A stretch of 64,000 bases of DNA from Eustoma russellianum. Its lineage: Eukaryota > Streptophyta > Magnoliopsida > Gentianales > Gentianaceae. The DNA is taken from the NCBI GenBank assembly GCA_036186865.1, contig AP025054.1, positions 23,266,925 to 23,330,924 of the forward strand. The letters are read 5' to 3'. The notes below the pieces were generated by a model. The model did no database searches and was not told the origin of the DNA. It was given only the letters and a program-made list of their open reading frames with translations. The translations under genes and the position numbers were made by a program. The number at the start of each line of letters is the position of its first letter. Positions within the stretch are counted from its first letter, which is position 1. Positions 45,595-56,432 of this stretch are shown piece by piece.

Positions 45595-46626
45595 TTACAG
45601 CAAAATGTAGCGAAAACAAAACAGCAGTAAGTGATTATCAGCATCCAGAATATATATGATATGCCGCATTAAAACCTTGCCGAGTAAAACCACCCTTGTG
45701 GATAAAACCCCGGCTAAGGAAAAAGCGTACATATTTATATATCTGGGATGGTGATAGACGTAAATGTATAAAAAGTTACAAGAAATGAACCCTGTACTAG
45801 ACAAATATAGACAGTAGTCAGGCTGACGGACGAACAAAACTCTGCTCAAGTGCCTTTCGATGTCGGGAAGTAGGACGTTGGTAATCTGGGACTCCGGACC
45901 CGGAACAACAGCGACACCAACCAATGTATTCATTATAATCCTCCAGGAACATGCAATGAGTGCGTAGGAGATGCGGAGATGATGAAAGACCAAATGTCTC
46001 GCCAACACACCAGGGAGAGAAGAGTGTGAGTGTATCATCAATTCAAACCAATGAAAATTGTGAGAAATTTGAGCATAGATCCAACCTGTACTGCCGGCAC
46101 AAGCTGAAGTGCCGGCAGAGATAGAGGTGACAAGCCAACCCCTGCGGACAACCAGGGAGAGAGAACAATCTTGCGCCTTAGTCGTCGTCGATATATAATT
46201 TCTACATGAGTTCTTGACATCCACTCCAATGCTCATTGCCATTAGCGAGTTGCATGAATTGTCCAGTGGAAGATATACGTTATGCAAGAGAGGGCACAAT
46301 GTCAGCTTGCTGAAGATTCGAAAAATAGACCATGGATGTGAGAGAATAGAAAACGTACCGAGGCTGCCTGTACTGAATGGAGTACAGGCAGTAAAAACTT
46401 GACATGGCCAATCCATATGGAAGACTGTATACATGCTAGGGATGCAATCACCCGTGAAATGGTCCTCAAAATTAACGCAGTAGCCATTGTACATGTTAAT
46501 AAAACAAGCGTAAATGTATAGAATGAATATTAAGAAACAGCAGCGTATGGAGTAGGTACAAGGCGTACCGATCCTGCCCGTGACTAATAGTACACGGGTA
46601 GAGTATTTCCAAGAACAGCAACTCAT
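45595..46626 (-). CDS. Possible third ORF of the LINE (343 codons), function unknown
   Basis: An ATG at 46626 (MSCCSWKYS), 17 bases downstream of the ORF2 stop, opens a frame free of stops to 45595-45597. The frame is also open back to a GTG at 46653, overlapping the ORF2 end. The product would be Cys-, Ser-, His- and Tyr-rich, with a hydrophobic stretch CCFLIFILYIYACFI near its start and no domain that I recognise. Over 340 sense codons is unlikely by chance in ordinary 3' UTR. However, I see no coding signature, and the truncated sister LINE does not show the same frame, so it may be accidental. Confidence 0.3.
   Translation of the reverse strand: MSCCSWKYSTRVLLVTGRIGTPCTYSIRCCFLIFILYIYACFINMYNGYCVNFEDHFTGDCIPSMYTVFHMDWPCQVFTACTPFSTGSLGTFSILSHPWSIFRIFSKLTLCPLLHNVYLPLDNSCNSLMAMSIGVDVKNSCRNYISTTTKAQDCSLSLVVRRGWLVTSISAGTSACAGSTGWIYAQISHNFHWFELMIHSHSSLPGVLARHLVFHHLRISYALIACSWRIIMNTLVGVAVVPGPESQITNVLLPDIERHLSRVLFVRQPDYCLYLSSTGFISCNFLYIYVYHHPRYINMYAFSLAGVLSTRVVLLGKVLMRHIIYILDADNHLLLFCFRYILL
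45663..45731 (-). repeat. 67-nt motif shared with the copia element at 25065-25230
   Basis: The plus-strand pattern GCCGCATTAAAACCTTGCC … GTGGATAAAACC … AAGGAAAAAGCGTACATATT matches the two copia copies over almost their whole length. It lies in the LINE 3' region, about 125-195 bp from the A-tail. Confidence 0.85.
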
Positions 46627-46642
46627 AATACAATAGTGGAGC

Positions 46643-49600
46643 TCATGTTGCACGCAAAGCCGCCGAGGAAAGATCCAACGAAACCGAAGCCCTGACCAGG
46701 GGAGGAAGAGTGGAACCGCTATACACCCCCGTTATAGGCTGCAACATCGCATGTTGGGCAAGATAATGTGCCGGCATATTAGTCTCACGATATGTATGCA
46801 CTACCTCCAGCCGATGGTGACGGATGAGATCATGTAGCTGGCGAAGATGATAATGACCCGCTGGCCGCCGTGACTTGCCAAGACAGGCAAGCAGTTGAGC
46901 ATAATCGGATTCTACAATCAGCAGACGGTAAAATGGAAGAAAATACAGCAGACTAAAAAGTGTGGCCTGGGTCTCGGCCTGCAAAGGCGTACAGTAAGGT
47001 AGCCAAAATGAGAGGGCCTGGATGCAAGAACCATTGTGATCACGTAAGATTCCCCCACCCGCAGCATAACGTTGACCAACCGCAGCATCTACATTTAGTT
47101 TGAGTCGGCCAGAAGGAGGTGTTTGCCATCGGATAATACGAGGTCAGGGAGGACGAATCCGAGGAAGCCAGGGGAGAGAAGGTAATGGACCTGCTGCCAA
47201 CTTGGTTCCCTGTATATGAGTCATCCACACATGAATATCATAGTGAATGGAATTACGCAATGCCGATGTAGAGAAGAGAGTGGTGTCTCCATAAGTCAGC
47301 TGTGCATAAAGACGCCAAATGTTGGATAATATTATCCTGGGAATCACTATCCGCAAGACGCCTAAAAGAGATGTGGAGTTGGACCGATACCACCATGCCA
47401 TTAAGTATTGCCTAAGAGACAGTGTTGACGGCAGCACTCCATTGAGTTCACCAGCGAAAAAGCCCCAAAAAAATCGGATGCGAGAACATGTAATAAATAT
47501 GTGGTCTACCGTGGCTGAATGAGATTTACAGAAAGGACATTGAGTTGGACGCACCATGGAGTAGCGGCCTATATAATCTTCAAATGGAAGGGCTGAATGA
47601 AATATGCGCCACAAAAGCAGTCGAATGGAAGGAGAGTGGTGCTTACACCAAATAAACCTAGCCGAGATTAATGTAGGCCGTGGTGTCCGACAAATATCAT
47701 AGGCTGATTTTAGCGAGAATTCTCCTGAAGGCGTGACTTTCCATGATAGAAATGTGCCCAAGCCAGTTGAATGAGAAAGACAAGTGTGATGAATGCGACA
47801 GATAGATTTCCATACTGGGGAATCTGTGAGTCTGGGAATATAGTCACTCCTTCGTCCATATTTATGATGCATATACGTACTCCATAAAGTGCCATGGCAT
47901 TGGTATTTCCACCAAATTTGGCATTGGTATGCCTGCTGCAACTTGCGAAGATTACGAAGTCCTAAGCCACCTTCTTCAACTGGAGTAATAATGTCTTTCC
48001 ATGCAACCCAATGATGCCTCTCCCCCCAATAAAATGCTGACATCTTTCTATCAAGCATACGAATGACAGATTGAGGCATGCCACCTGCCGCCATTATATG
48101 TAGAGGTAGCGCTGCAAGGACAGAACGTAAAAGTACTAGCATTCCTGCCATAGATAGAAGACGAGAATGCCAGCCATTTAATCGGTCATCGACGTGCTGT
48201 AATAGGGACGAAAAGTGCAAAGCTCGTGGAATGCCCTTATGCAGGAAAGAGCCAAGATACCGAAAAGGTAAGGAGGATAATCGCATGCCAAGAATGCCTT
48301 TGATAATATGACATTGGCCAGCCGATATATTAGATGATGGTATGAAATTACTTTTATGAAAATTTACTTTCTGACCTGAAGCCCGTTCATAAGTAGTGAG
48401 AAATGCATGGAATCGCCGTAAATTTCTCTGTGTACCCCGTAAGAAGATAAGCAAATCATCTGCGTATGCCAAGTGAGAAATCTGCAACGGGACTCTACCA
48501 AACCGAAACGAATGAATACTGCCTGCGGCAACCAGAGCCTTCAGCCCTCTACTAAATCCCTCTGATGATAATATAAACAGCAAAGGTGATAAGGGATCTC
48601 CCTGCTTGACTCCCCTGAATGGCTGAAAATATGGCGAAGGTTGCCCGTTGATTAAGACTGACATCCGTGTTGCACTGAGATGGTTGATAATAATCCGAGT
48701 GAAAAACTCTGAGAAGCCAAACTTGCGAAGAAGTAATTTAAGATATTCCTAACTCACCCGATCAAAAGCCTTCATCATATCTAATTTCAGACATACCTGT
48801 GGTCCTCCCCTGTCTAACTGATGAATCATTTCACGAGCCAAAAGTACCTGGGTTGATATATCCTGACCCGCGAGAAAACCTGTTTGCTCTGGCGATATTA
48901 AAATGGGTAATAGACGGTTCAACCGAGAGGCAATAACCCGGGTGCAAACTTTGCTAATAAAATTTGTAAGACAAATCGGACGAAAATCACCAAATGTCTG
49001 CGGGGACTGCGTTTTCGGTATAAGAGTCAGTAAAGCACTAGCCATGACAGTCGGCTGGGGAACACCAATGAAAAATTCCTGCACTGCTTTTAGTACATCC
49101 AAGTGGATTATTGACCAACATGAACGATAAAAATTACCATGGAATCCATCTGGCCCTGCTGCACTTTGCGGATCCAAACTCCAAACCGCCTGTTTGACCT
49201 CTGACTCCGATGGCAATTGCGTAAGCATGAGATTATCCTCATCGGTGAGCAATGTTGGGATATGCGATAATATATCATCATAATTGACGGTCGGTGCTTG
49301 GGCAAATAAATCTTTATAATAATCAACTACCGCTAGCATAATATCCGCCGGCTGTGTCAACACTGTTCCCTGTCCATTTTGTAGTTGGCGAATGCAAAGT
49401 TGCGAGCGTTTACCTTTAACAAGAGAGTGAAAATAGCGCGTGTTAGCATCACCTTCTTGTAACCATTTAACTCGAGCCTTTTGTTTCCAGTATAGTAACT
49501 CTTATTTTGATGCAAGCAAATACTGAGCCTTGGCTTGATAATAGGCCTCACGCGCTTCCTCCGTCGATGTCGCATCCCAGTGATTTTCTGCAGCATTAAG

Positions 49601-50503
49601 ATTATCCTCTGCATGCTGTAATGTGCTGAAAATATTTCCAAATATATGCTTATTCCAGTGCTGAATATCCTTTTTTAAAGCAAACAACTTGTTATAGAAA
49701 CCCTGCATGCCACCGGTTGTTGGATACGAGAGCCATGTCTGCCGCATATATGCATGAAAATCAGAGTGGTGTAGCCATGCATCCAGAAATCGGAAGGAGC
49801 GACGGATGGGTTGGATAGTAGACTGACATTGTATCAAAAGTGGAGTGTGATCCGATGTCGCCTGTGGCAAATGAGTGAGGCGCAGGATGTCAAACATATC
49901 ATGCATCAGAGAATTAATAAGTGTCCAGTCTAGCCTCCGGCAGACACGTCCGAGGCCACGTCCTTCTGCCCAAGTAAAACGTGTGCCATGATATGGCGGG
50001 GACATAAGTGCACATGATTCAATACAATCATTGAAATCCTGCATCGCAGATAGAGAAGGTGTGGAGCGACCATGATGATCCTCAATTGTACGGAAAGTAT
50101 TGAAGTCTCCACCAATTAACCAAGGCAACTGTAACCCCGCAGAGAAATCACATAATGCGCGCCATAAACCTTGACGCTGAGTTGCTGTGTGTTTTGCATA
50201 TGCTAAAGAGAGAACAAAATCATGCTGCTGTGATATTGAAGAAAGAGTCAAGTGTAATACTTGATCTTGATCCTGCGTAGCAATCAAACGAAATTCATTA
50301 TCCCTCCAGAAAAACCATATATGTTCTGACTGTGAAGCATAACTGTGTGAGAAACCTAGTCGTAAACAAAATCGCTGTATTTGTGCTGGGGTATGTTTAG
50401 GTTCTATTAATGCAAGCAAGTGAATACGATATTCCCTTATCAACTGTTGTAAACGAGGCAAAGATGAGCGCATGCCTCGAATATTCCAAATTAACATATT
50501 CAT
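46643..50503 (-). pseudogene. LINE ORF2: endonuclease, reverse transcriptase and RNase H
   Basis: A single frame of 1287 codons runs from the ATG at 50503 to the stop at 46643-46645, with in-frame stops only at 49502-49504 (TAA), 48749-48751 (TAG) and 47144-47146 (TGA). The AP-type endonuclease has Asn7, Glu34, GGDFN (131-135), RLDW (190-193) and SDH (217-219). RT has LIPKTQSPQTFGDFRPICL, MMKAFDRVS, GVKQGDPLSPLLFIL and catalytic YADD at 48455-48466. A zinc-binding CPFC … H … C region follows. The C-terminus is RNase H-like (LNVDAAVG, QAETQATL, VESDYAQLL), ending NMPAHYLAQHA with His where Asp is usual. There are no frameshifts. The lesions are compatible with C-to-T changes of the kind methylation causes. 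Confidence 0.92.
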
Positions 50504-51831
50504 TGAGTAAGGTTTGAAACACTTCCCTGAATGATCTGAGATGCGCTACGTGTGAGTACAGTAGATGGTGGTAACGGTGACAGATCCTTTCTCGCGCGTC
50601 GTTTCCGACGCGGAACAACTGGTACAAACGGTGCCTCCTCCGTCTGATCATTCAACCGAGATATCAATAAATCATCCTCTGGTGATGAATCTAACATCTG
50701 CATGCGACGAGAAACTTCCGTGGGAATGATAAGCGGGGCAGCATCCGGATCCTCATCTGGCAATTCCGTGTCTGACAAATGTCCAAGGTCTGTATGGGTG
50801 ACATCGTCTGGTAAATGATGATCCGGGGCATCACAATATGTGTCATGAGTCTGTCTATCCTCCTCCTCATGTGGCTCAAGATTGATGACCGAATCAGTAG
50901 TTTGGCCATTCAGCTGGGGCTCCTCCACAGGAGGTATAGCCGACATAAGATCAGGCCGTTGTGTCTCCGCAGGAGGTGATGGTGGCATTGTGGTCATCGG
51001 AGGTGGCTGCGAGGGTTTCACAGGAGGGATGGCAGCCGACTTGTTCTTAACCGGAGTCCATCTCTGTTTTGGCGGACGTGATGGAGGCGGCGGTGGAGGT
51101 GGTGGAATAACCGACGCCGAGGACTGTTTTGGATCACAAGATGAGTGATCATGCCCTAATCTATGACATGCAGTGCAATATTTTGGCAGATCGTCATAAA
51201 TCACCGTCTGTAATATAAGCCTTTGTTTTGCCTGCAAATATATTTTTTGAGGCAGTTCCTGCGACACATCTACCTCAACACATATTCTTGCCACGGATGG
51301 CCGAAGAGCGCCAGATGTGGCTGCATCAAGCTTCAGCGGTGAGCCTATCGGCTTCACAATTTCGAAGAGAGCCTCGCGGCAATGTAAATGAACTGGTAAA
51401 CCTGGTAAGGCTACCCACACCGGTACAATAGGTACGTCAGCTGCCGGATCAAAATCCACTGTCCATTTAGTTATACGCATATGACAACCGGAAATAAGCC
51501 ATGATCTACGATAGAAACACCTTAGATAATCGGCTTCTTGACGAAAATTCAAAAGTATATGTGTTTGGTCAATAAGCGTGATGCGCAGATCATTGTGAAA
51601 ACCAATTTTTTCAAAAACCTCTCGAATCACCTTCAATGGTGGTCTGCCATACCAAAACGTACCAACTAAAGAATATTTGTATGGCTCAGCGAGTGCATCA
51701 ATTTCAGAATCAAGAAACGATACCAAAGGAATACCTTTATGTCTTGAGACCGTTTTGGGTGAAATGCTAATCATCTTGGATGAGGATGCGCCAGAAACAA
51801 TGGCAGCAAACGACGGGGCTTTGTCCGACAT
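50500..51831 (-). CDS. LINE ORF1: DUF4283 and CCHC zinc-knuckle RNA-binding protein
   Basis: An intact 443-residue protein beginning MSDKAPSFAAIVSG. It has a DUF4283 domain at about 50-145 (YSLVGTFWYGRPP, WLISGCHMRITKW) and a zinc knuckle C219-x2-C222-x4-H227-x4-C232 (CTACHRLGHDHSSC). A Pro-rich linker and an acidic region follow, then a basic stretch near the end (PRRKRRARKD). ORF1 proteins coat LINE RNA and act as chaperones. The stop TGA overlaps the ORF2 ATG (ATGA at 50500-50503), an arrangement suited to termination-reinitiation. Confidence 0.92.
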   Translation of the reverse strand: MSDKAPSFAAIVSGASSSKMISISPKTVSRHKGIPLVSFLDSEIDALAEPYKYSLVGTFWYGRPPLKVIREVFEKIGFHNDLRITLIDQTHILLNFRQEADYLRCFYRRSWLISGCHMRITKWTVDFDPAADVPIVPVWVALPGLPVHLHCREALFEIVKPIGSPLKLDAATSGALRPSVARICVEVDVSQELPQKIYLQAKQRLILQTVIYDDLPKYCTACHRLGHDHSSCDPKQSSASVIPPPPPPPPSRPPKQRWTPVKNKSAAIPPVKPSQPPPMTTMPPSPPAETQRPDLMSAIPPVEEPQLNGQTTDSVINLEPHEEEDRQTHDTYCDAPDHHLPDDVTHTDLGHLSDTELPDEDPDAAPLIIPTEVSRRMQMLDSSPEDDLLISRLNDQTEEAPFVPVVPRRKRRARKDLSPLPPSTVLTRSASQIIQGSVSNLTQ

Positions 51832-52025
51832 TGTGAAAAAAAATATGCGATCGAAAAACCCGGAAGCTTACGTTGACGTGAAAAAAGGAGTCTTGCTGGA
51901 GGTGCGAATAGGAGAGAAGGCAGGGAAGTGTTGGAGAGTGAGGCCGATATCGATCGGAGAGCAGAAGTTGGTGGCGGCGGCTAGCGCCTCAGAGACGCCT
52001 GCGATCGCCAGAGCACCCTCATCGT
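51832..52025 (-). promoter_or_regulatory. 5' UTR and probable internal promoter of the LINE
   Basis: About 190 GC-rich bases upstream of ORF1 (GGCGCTAGCCGCCGCC, GGCGATCGCAGGCG on the minus strand), ending at the microsatellite. Plant L1 elements transcribe from such an internal region; no specific site is recognised. Confidence 0.5.
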
Positions 52026-52063
52026 CTATATACATATATATATATACATATATATATATATAC

Positions 52064-52094
<31 letters not shown>

Positions 52095-52095
52095 G
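52026..52095. repeat. TA/TACATA microsatellite at the LINE 5' end
   Basis: The same repeat type as 45393-45532, on the other side of the LINE. Confidence 0.9.
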
Positions 52096-53522
52096 ACACA
52101 CATATATATATGTATGGAAAAGTTTAAGGCCGTATGCAGTTTAAAAGCAATTAATATATACCATTATTATTGATTACTAATAAATCAAATGATCTAAAAT
52201 CAAGTAGGTAATCAGTATACTTAAACTGCAAACCAATATATTACTTGTTTTATCGACATATTGATTAATCACTAATTATGAATCGCTAAATGGTTAACCA
52301 TTAATTTAAAATTCGACCTAAAAGGAAAAAAACAATTCCAGACTCCAACCATGACATAAAAGAAACAATGAGAGGAGGACCTTGACTTTTTTGTTGGATG
52401 TGAAAGTAAGAAATAGTAAAGATTCTTATGATCTATTTAAATTATTTTGACTCTAAACTTATGGTTGAAAATAGAACAGTGATTTGGGAAACGCCAATAG
52501 ATATTTCCTCAAATCAATATTGAGACCGAGTCATTACAAACCTAGCGTATAGAGTATACACAGTATTTAGAAGTGGTAGCGTGTACGTATGTATGTTATA
52601 TGTATACATACACACATAATATCTGCGAGTATGTATATAAACTTATAATTTGTAACTTTCTTTGAATAAGCCAAAAAAAAATGAAATGAAAAAAGACGAC
52701 ATTTTTTAGCCTTCGCAAAACTAACCAAAAGAATGTAATAACACCAACTAATTGAAACATTTAACAAACCCAAACCATATTAAACTATCGAACTTAGTTT
52801 AAACATGAAACGTTTAGGCAACGGTATACGTTCCTTTATTAAATAAAATCAAATGAATGGGAGAGGTCCTCTATGCTGGCTGGACACATGGTGTGCTTAT
52901 ACACAGACTTTGATGGAGCCTAAAAAAAGTTGAAATTTATGAAGCTCATGTATCTAAACTATACCGGCCAACATAGAGATCCAATAACAGGCATTGAATT
53001 TGCTCGAGTGTTGTAATAAGTGCCACTTGTCTAAAGAGAAACTATATACTCGCGTTCGCAATGAGAATTGGGAGGATAAACTCAATGGGTGTGAGACGCT
53101 GGCAGTCAATTGACCCCTTTAGCAACTTGAAATATTATAACACAGTCAACTTTTGGCCGCCCCTGCTGTTAACCATAACAACTATACTCAGTATATCCAG
53201 TATATCTCAACGACAATAAGAAAAAACTATCGCTAAGTCTTAGGAAGGTGAGAGACAGATAAACATTACCTCAATCACAAAAGATATAGAGTTATCTTCC
53301 ACTAAAAACCCGCTCTATATGTCCATACATAGATTATACAATAATTAGAATATGGTGAGCTTGTGTACTAGTGAAAGGATTTAGTAAACGCAAATAGAAA
53401 GCTTCCGATATTAAAATAGTCATAACTGTGTATATGCACAAATAATGAAAGACAAAGACAAAAAAGTACAAAGTCAACCTAAAGTATATAGAGCATCTAA
53501 GCCCCTAATTATAATCTAAGAT
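52096..53522. other. Non-coding stretch similar to 14100-15400
   Basis: 52290-52600 aligns with 14735-15370, and 53190-53520 aligns with 14120-14470 on the same strand, but the two blocks come in opposite order. The part between (52600-53190) has no counterpart that I could find. No gene is visible. The end AAGAT (53518-53522) is the flank of the next element. Confidence 0.6.
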
Positions 53523-56166
53523 TGTCGGACCTGTATAGCACCACTAGAAGGGGGAGAGGGTTGAATAGTGAGTACAAAAAATTGGCTTTTAAAATTTTTT
53601 GCTGCCAATTAATCACTTCTGAATCCTATTCTTGATTAACTAAATGATCAGGTTATAGACCTCCACAAATCGTAAAATTTGGTGACAATTTACTCTCAGA
53701 TGTTATCTATGTGTCATAAAAATTTCAGATTAAAATTCAAAGTGTAAGACCTTGAAAAAACGTTGTTACTTGGACTTTGTCAATTTGCCAAAACCTATTC
53801 CTCAAAATGAAAATTTAATTCTTATTTAATGACAACTCTAAATGATCTAAAAATTTTGTGGAATGACCCTTAAGATGTGTAATTCAAAGGGTTGAAACAG
53901 TTTTTCGAAATTCCTTTGGCAAGTATATCAACCACGTTGATGTTCTCAACCTTTGTAGATCTGAAAATCAGATTGCACTAGTCTCAGAATTATGAACATT
54001 TGGATGACTTATACTTGTCTAAATTCAATGAAACTTATCTCAAATGAAACCTAAGAGCTTTGTATATGATATTGCAAAGTTTGATGATTTTTGAAAAACA
54101 TTTGCTATTTTTACCGTAGCTATGAAAATGATACAGAAACAGGAATTGAAAGTAAGAGCACCAAGATTTTTATACTAGTTCGGTCAAATCGGCCTACTCC
54201 AGTCTTTGAGGACACCTTTTCGGTATTCACTAATCACCAAAAACACATTAAGACAAGGGTGGCTGGAGTTATATACCAACTCCTTTAATATCCACCCTCT
54301 TTACAAAGAACAACACAAACAACCTACATAAATACCACCACCATATTAATGAAGATTTGATCACACCTTGATCAACCTTGTACAAGAATGACACGTGTAT
54401 GGGTGGTAAAAACAAATCCTATACAGATTATGGAATGTAAGTATAATAGGCTTGAGGCTATGTGTAAGAGAAGAAGATAAGAGAAGAAGAGAAGTCTTGC
54501 TTTGCACTTGCTTGAATATGAAAATATGTCTTGCATTGTCTTGAACACCTTGCTCACTTTTATAGGTGTGATGGACGCCCCATATGGCAGAGATCTTCCT
54601 GGAAAATTATCTTGAATATCCTAGGAAGATGCCTTGTAAAGATTTGTGACACACCTTTGCTTACTTGACGATATGTAATTGGACAAACGACGTGTCTTTG
54701 CCTACTTGTCACTCCATGATAGGGCCTTCATTTTTCCACCTTGGCACACATCATATGACCTGGAATTTAATCATAAAAATATGAAAACATGTCAAAATTA
54801 AAATGTGTTAATTTTCAATCAATCATAATGTGATTGTCCCTCATTTTTGGAATGATTTTGAAGACAAATCCATGCAAAAATCGGCCACACTAAGCATGTG
54901 CTGAAAACTTCAGCACTTATTTGAATTTTGAATCCTTTCCTTGTGTGTCTTGGCCTTCTTTGATGTCACCAATAACTTGTGGATCATCCTCTATCAATCA
55001 AAGTGTCAAACAAGCTCCACTTAAGCTCCACATAGGCTCCAATTGGCATGCAAGAGCTCAGCTCCATGTGCTGAAATTGTTTTTTGAAATTTTGACACAT
55101 AATGGTGCAATATCTTCACATATATGGTGAATTTCAATCAACAGTTAAATTGTTTTTTAGAATACTCCAATATGTCTTCGATGTGTAAGGTATGTCTAGA
55201 TACATTCCATAAAAAGATAAGAAAAAACATCCCCTCAAGAAATGTGAAAAAAGAATTTTCAACTTCCGTCGATTACGCAATTTTTCACCAATTAATATCA
55301 AACCTCTTAGACATGTAAAATATGTTATATCACATATAATATACATAATATAATGCGTAATTTCAGCTCCAAGATTAGGAAGAATTCGGCCATGTGGTGG
55401 TTTGAATTTGAATTTCCAACAAATCAAGGCAAATGGTAGGTAATTGATATGTATAAATATGGTATGACTTTGGGACTGAAACGGACATGTGGTGCACAAA
55501 ATTTTTGAGCATTTGGAGTGTATATAGGCTGGCCATCTTTGTATGGTAAGTATGTGACATGTCGGTGACGGTTCGGTAGTCATCCGATGTGTCAATTTTG
55601 GGTTTATGGACTTGTGACATGTCGGTATAATTTTGGTAACTTGATGACATGTAATGTATGACATGGAACCTATATATAATCAAAAATATGATGTGTATAT
55701 GGTAGCATGATGTTGACGTACGTTTATGACGTGTTAGTGAAATGTCAGGATAGAAATATATAGTTTGTCATTATAGAAAATTTGTATATATGTAATATAT
55801 ACAAATATATGGTCCCGTGTGTGTAATGTGGAGAGGAACTTTCCATTCCAAATTTGTTGCTAAATAGGTATCTTTGAGTATATCTCATTAAGTACTTCTT
55901 TTAAATGAACTAGTTTAGTTCATCTCCTTAAGCACTTAATTAAATGAACTAGTTTAGTTCATTTAAACTGGCGCCTGAAATTAGTATAAAGACGACAAAT
56001 GTTTGTCATATGATGTACGCTTAACGCTTCATTGCCCGTTAGTATGACAATAATATATAAAAACATATAAAGCGTACACATGTCATGTAACACTTAAATC
56101 CTGCATTTCAAAAACACGTAAAATTTAAATCATGCACTTTTAAATCACTCAAACCCCGGTTTCTCA
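53523..56166 (-). mobile_element. 3' LTR of a minus-strand SIRE-like copia element (2644 bp)
   Basis: On the minus strand it starts TGAGAAACCGGGG after the polypurine tract AAAAGGGGGATA (about 56169-56182) and ends CAGGTCCGACA at 53523. It is related along its length to the solo LTR at 58372-61440. Two hairpins of the type AATGAACTAGTTTAGTTCAT lie at about 55904-55923 and 55943-55963. The 5' LTR is beyond the right edge of the window. Confidence 0.85.
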
Positions 56167-56432
56167 AAAATATCCCCCTTTTGATGATTTGCAAAATAAC
56201 CTCTATTCATGATTTAAATGTGTTATAATCGATCCCCCTACAATCATGCATTCATAAATTTTTAAATTCAAAATTTGATTTTCGTTTCGTGCTCCCCCTT
56301 AAATCAATATATCTCTCTCTCTATCTTAAATCATGCTTTTCTCCTCATTTTGTTTTGTAAATCATATCAAAGAGTTAGTAGCAATAAAAAGAATAAAGAA
56401 CTTATAACATATCAACAGAAATCATGCCTAAT

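Larger units (their letters stand above)
45538..52025 (-). mobile_element. Nearly full-length L1-type LINE
   Basis: The order on the minus strand is: 5' UTR (52025-51832), ORF1 (51831-50500), ORF2 (50503-46643), 3' region (46642-45538) and an A5 tail (45537-45533). TA/TACATA microsatellite at both ends is consistent with target-primed insertion into a microsatellite and a long target duplication, but its exact limits cannot be read in simple repeat. ORF1 is intact and ORF2 has only three stops, so this is a fairly recent copy. Confidence 0.9.

Noticed and set aside
46627..46653. GTG start of the LINE third ORF overlapping the ORF2 stop
   Set aside because: GTG is an unlikely plant start; the first ATG is at 46626, so no overlap with ORF2 is needed.
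55134..55664. 176-codon minus-strand ORF
   Set aside because: Within the SIRE-like 3' LTR; no domain, and the related solo LTR does not keep the frame visibly.
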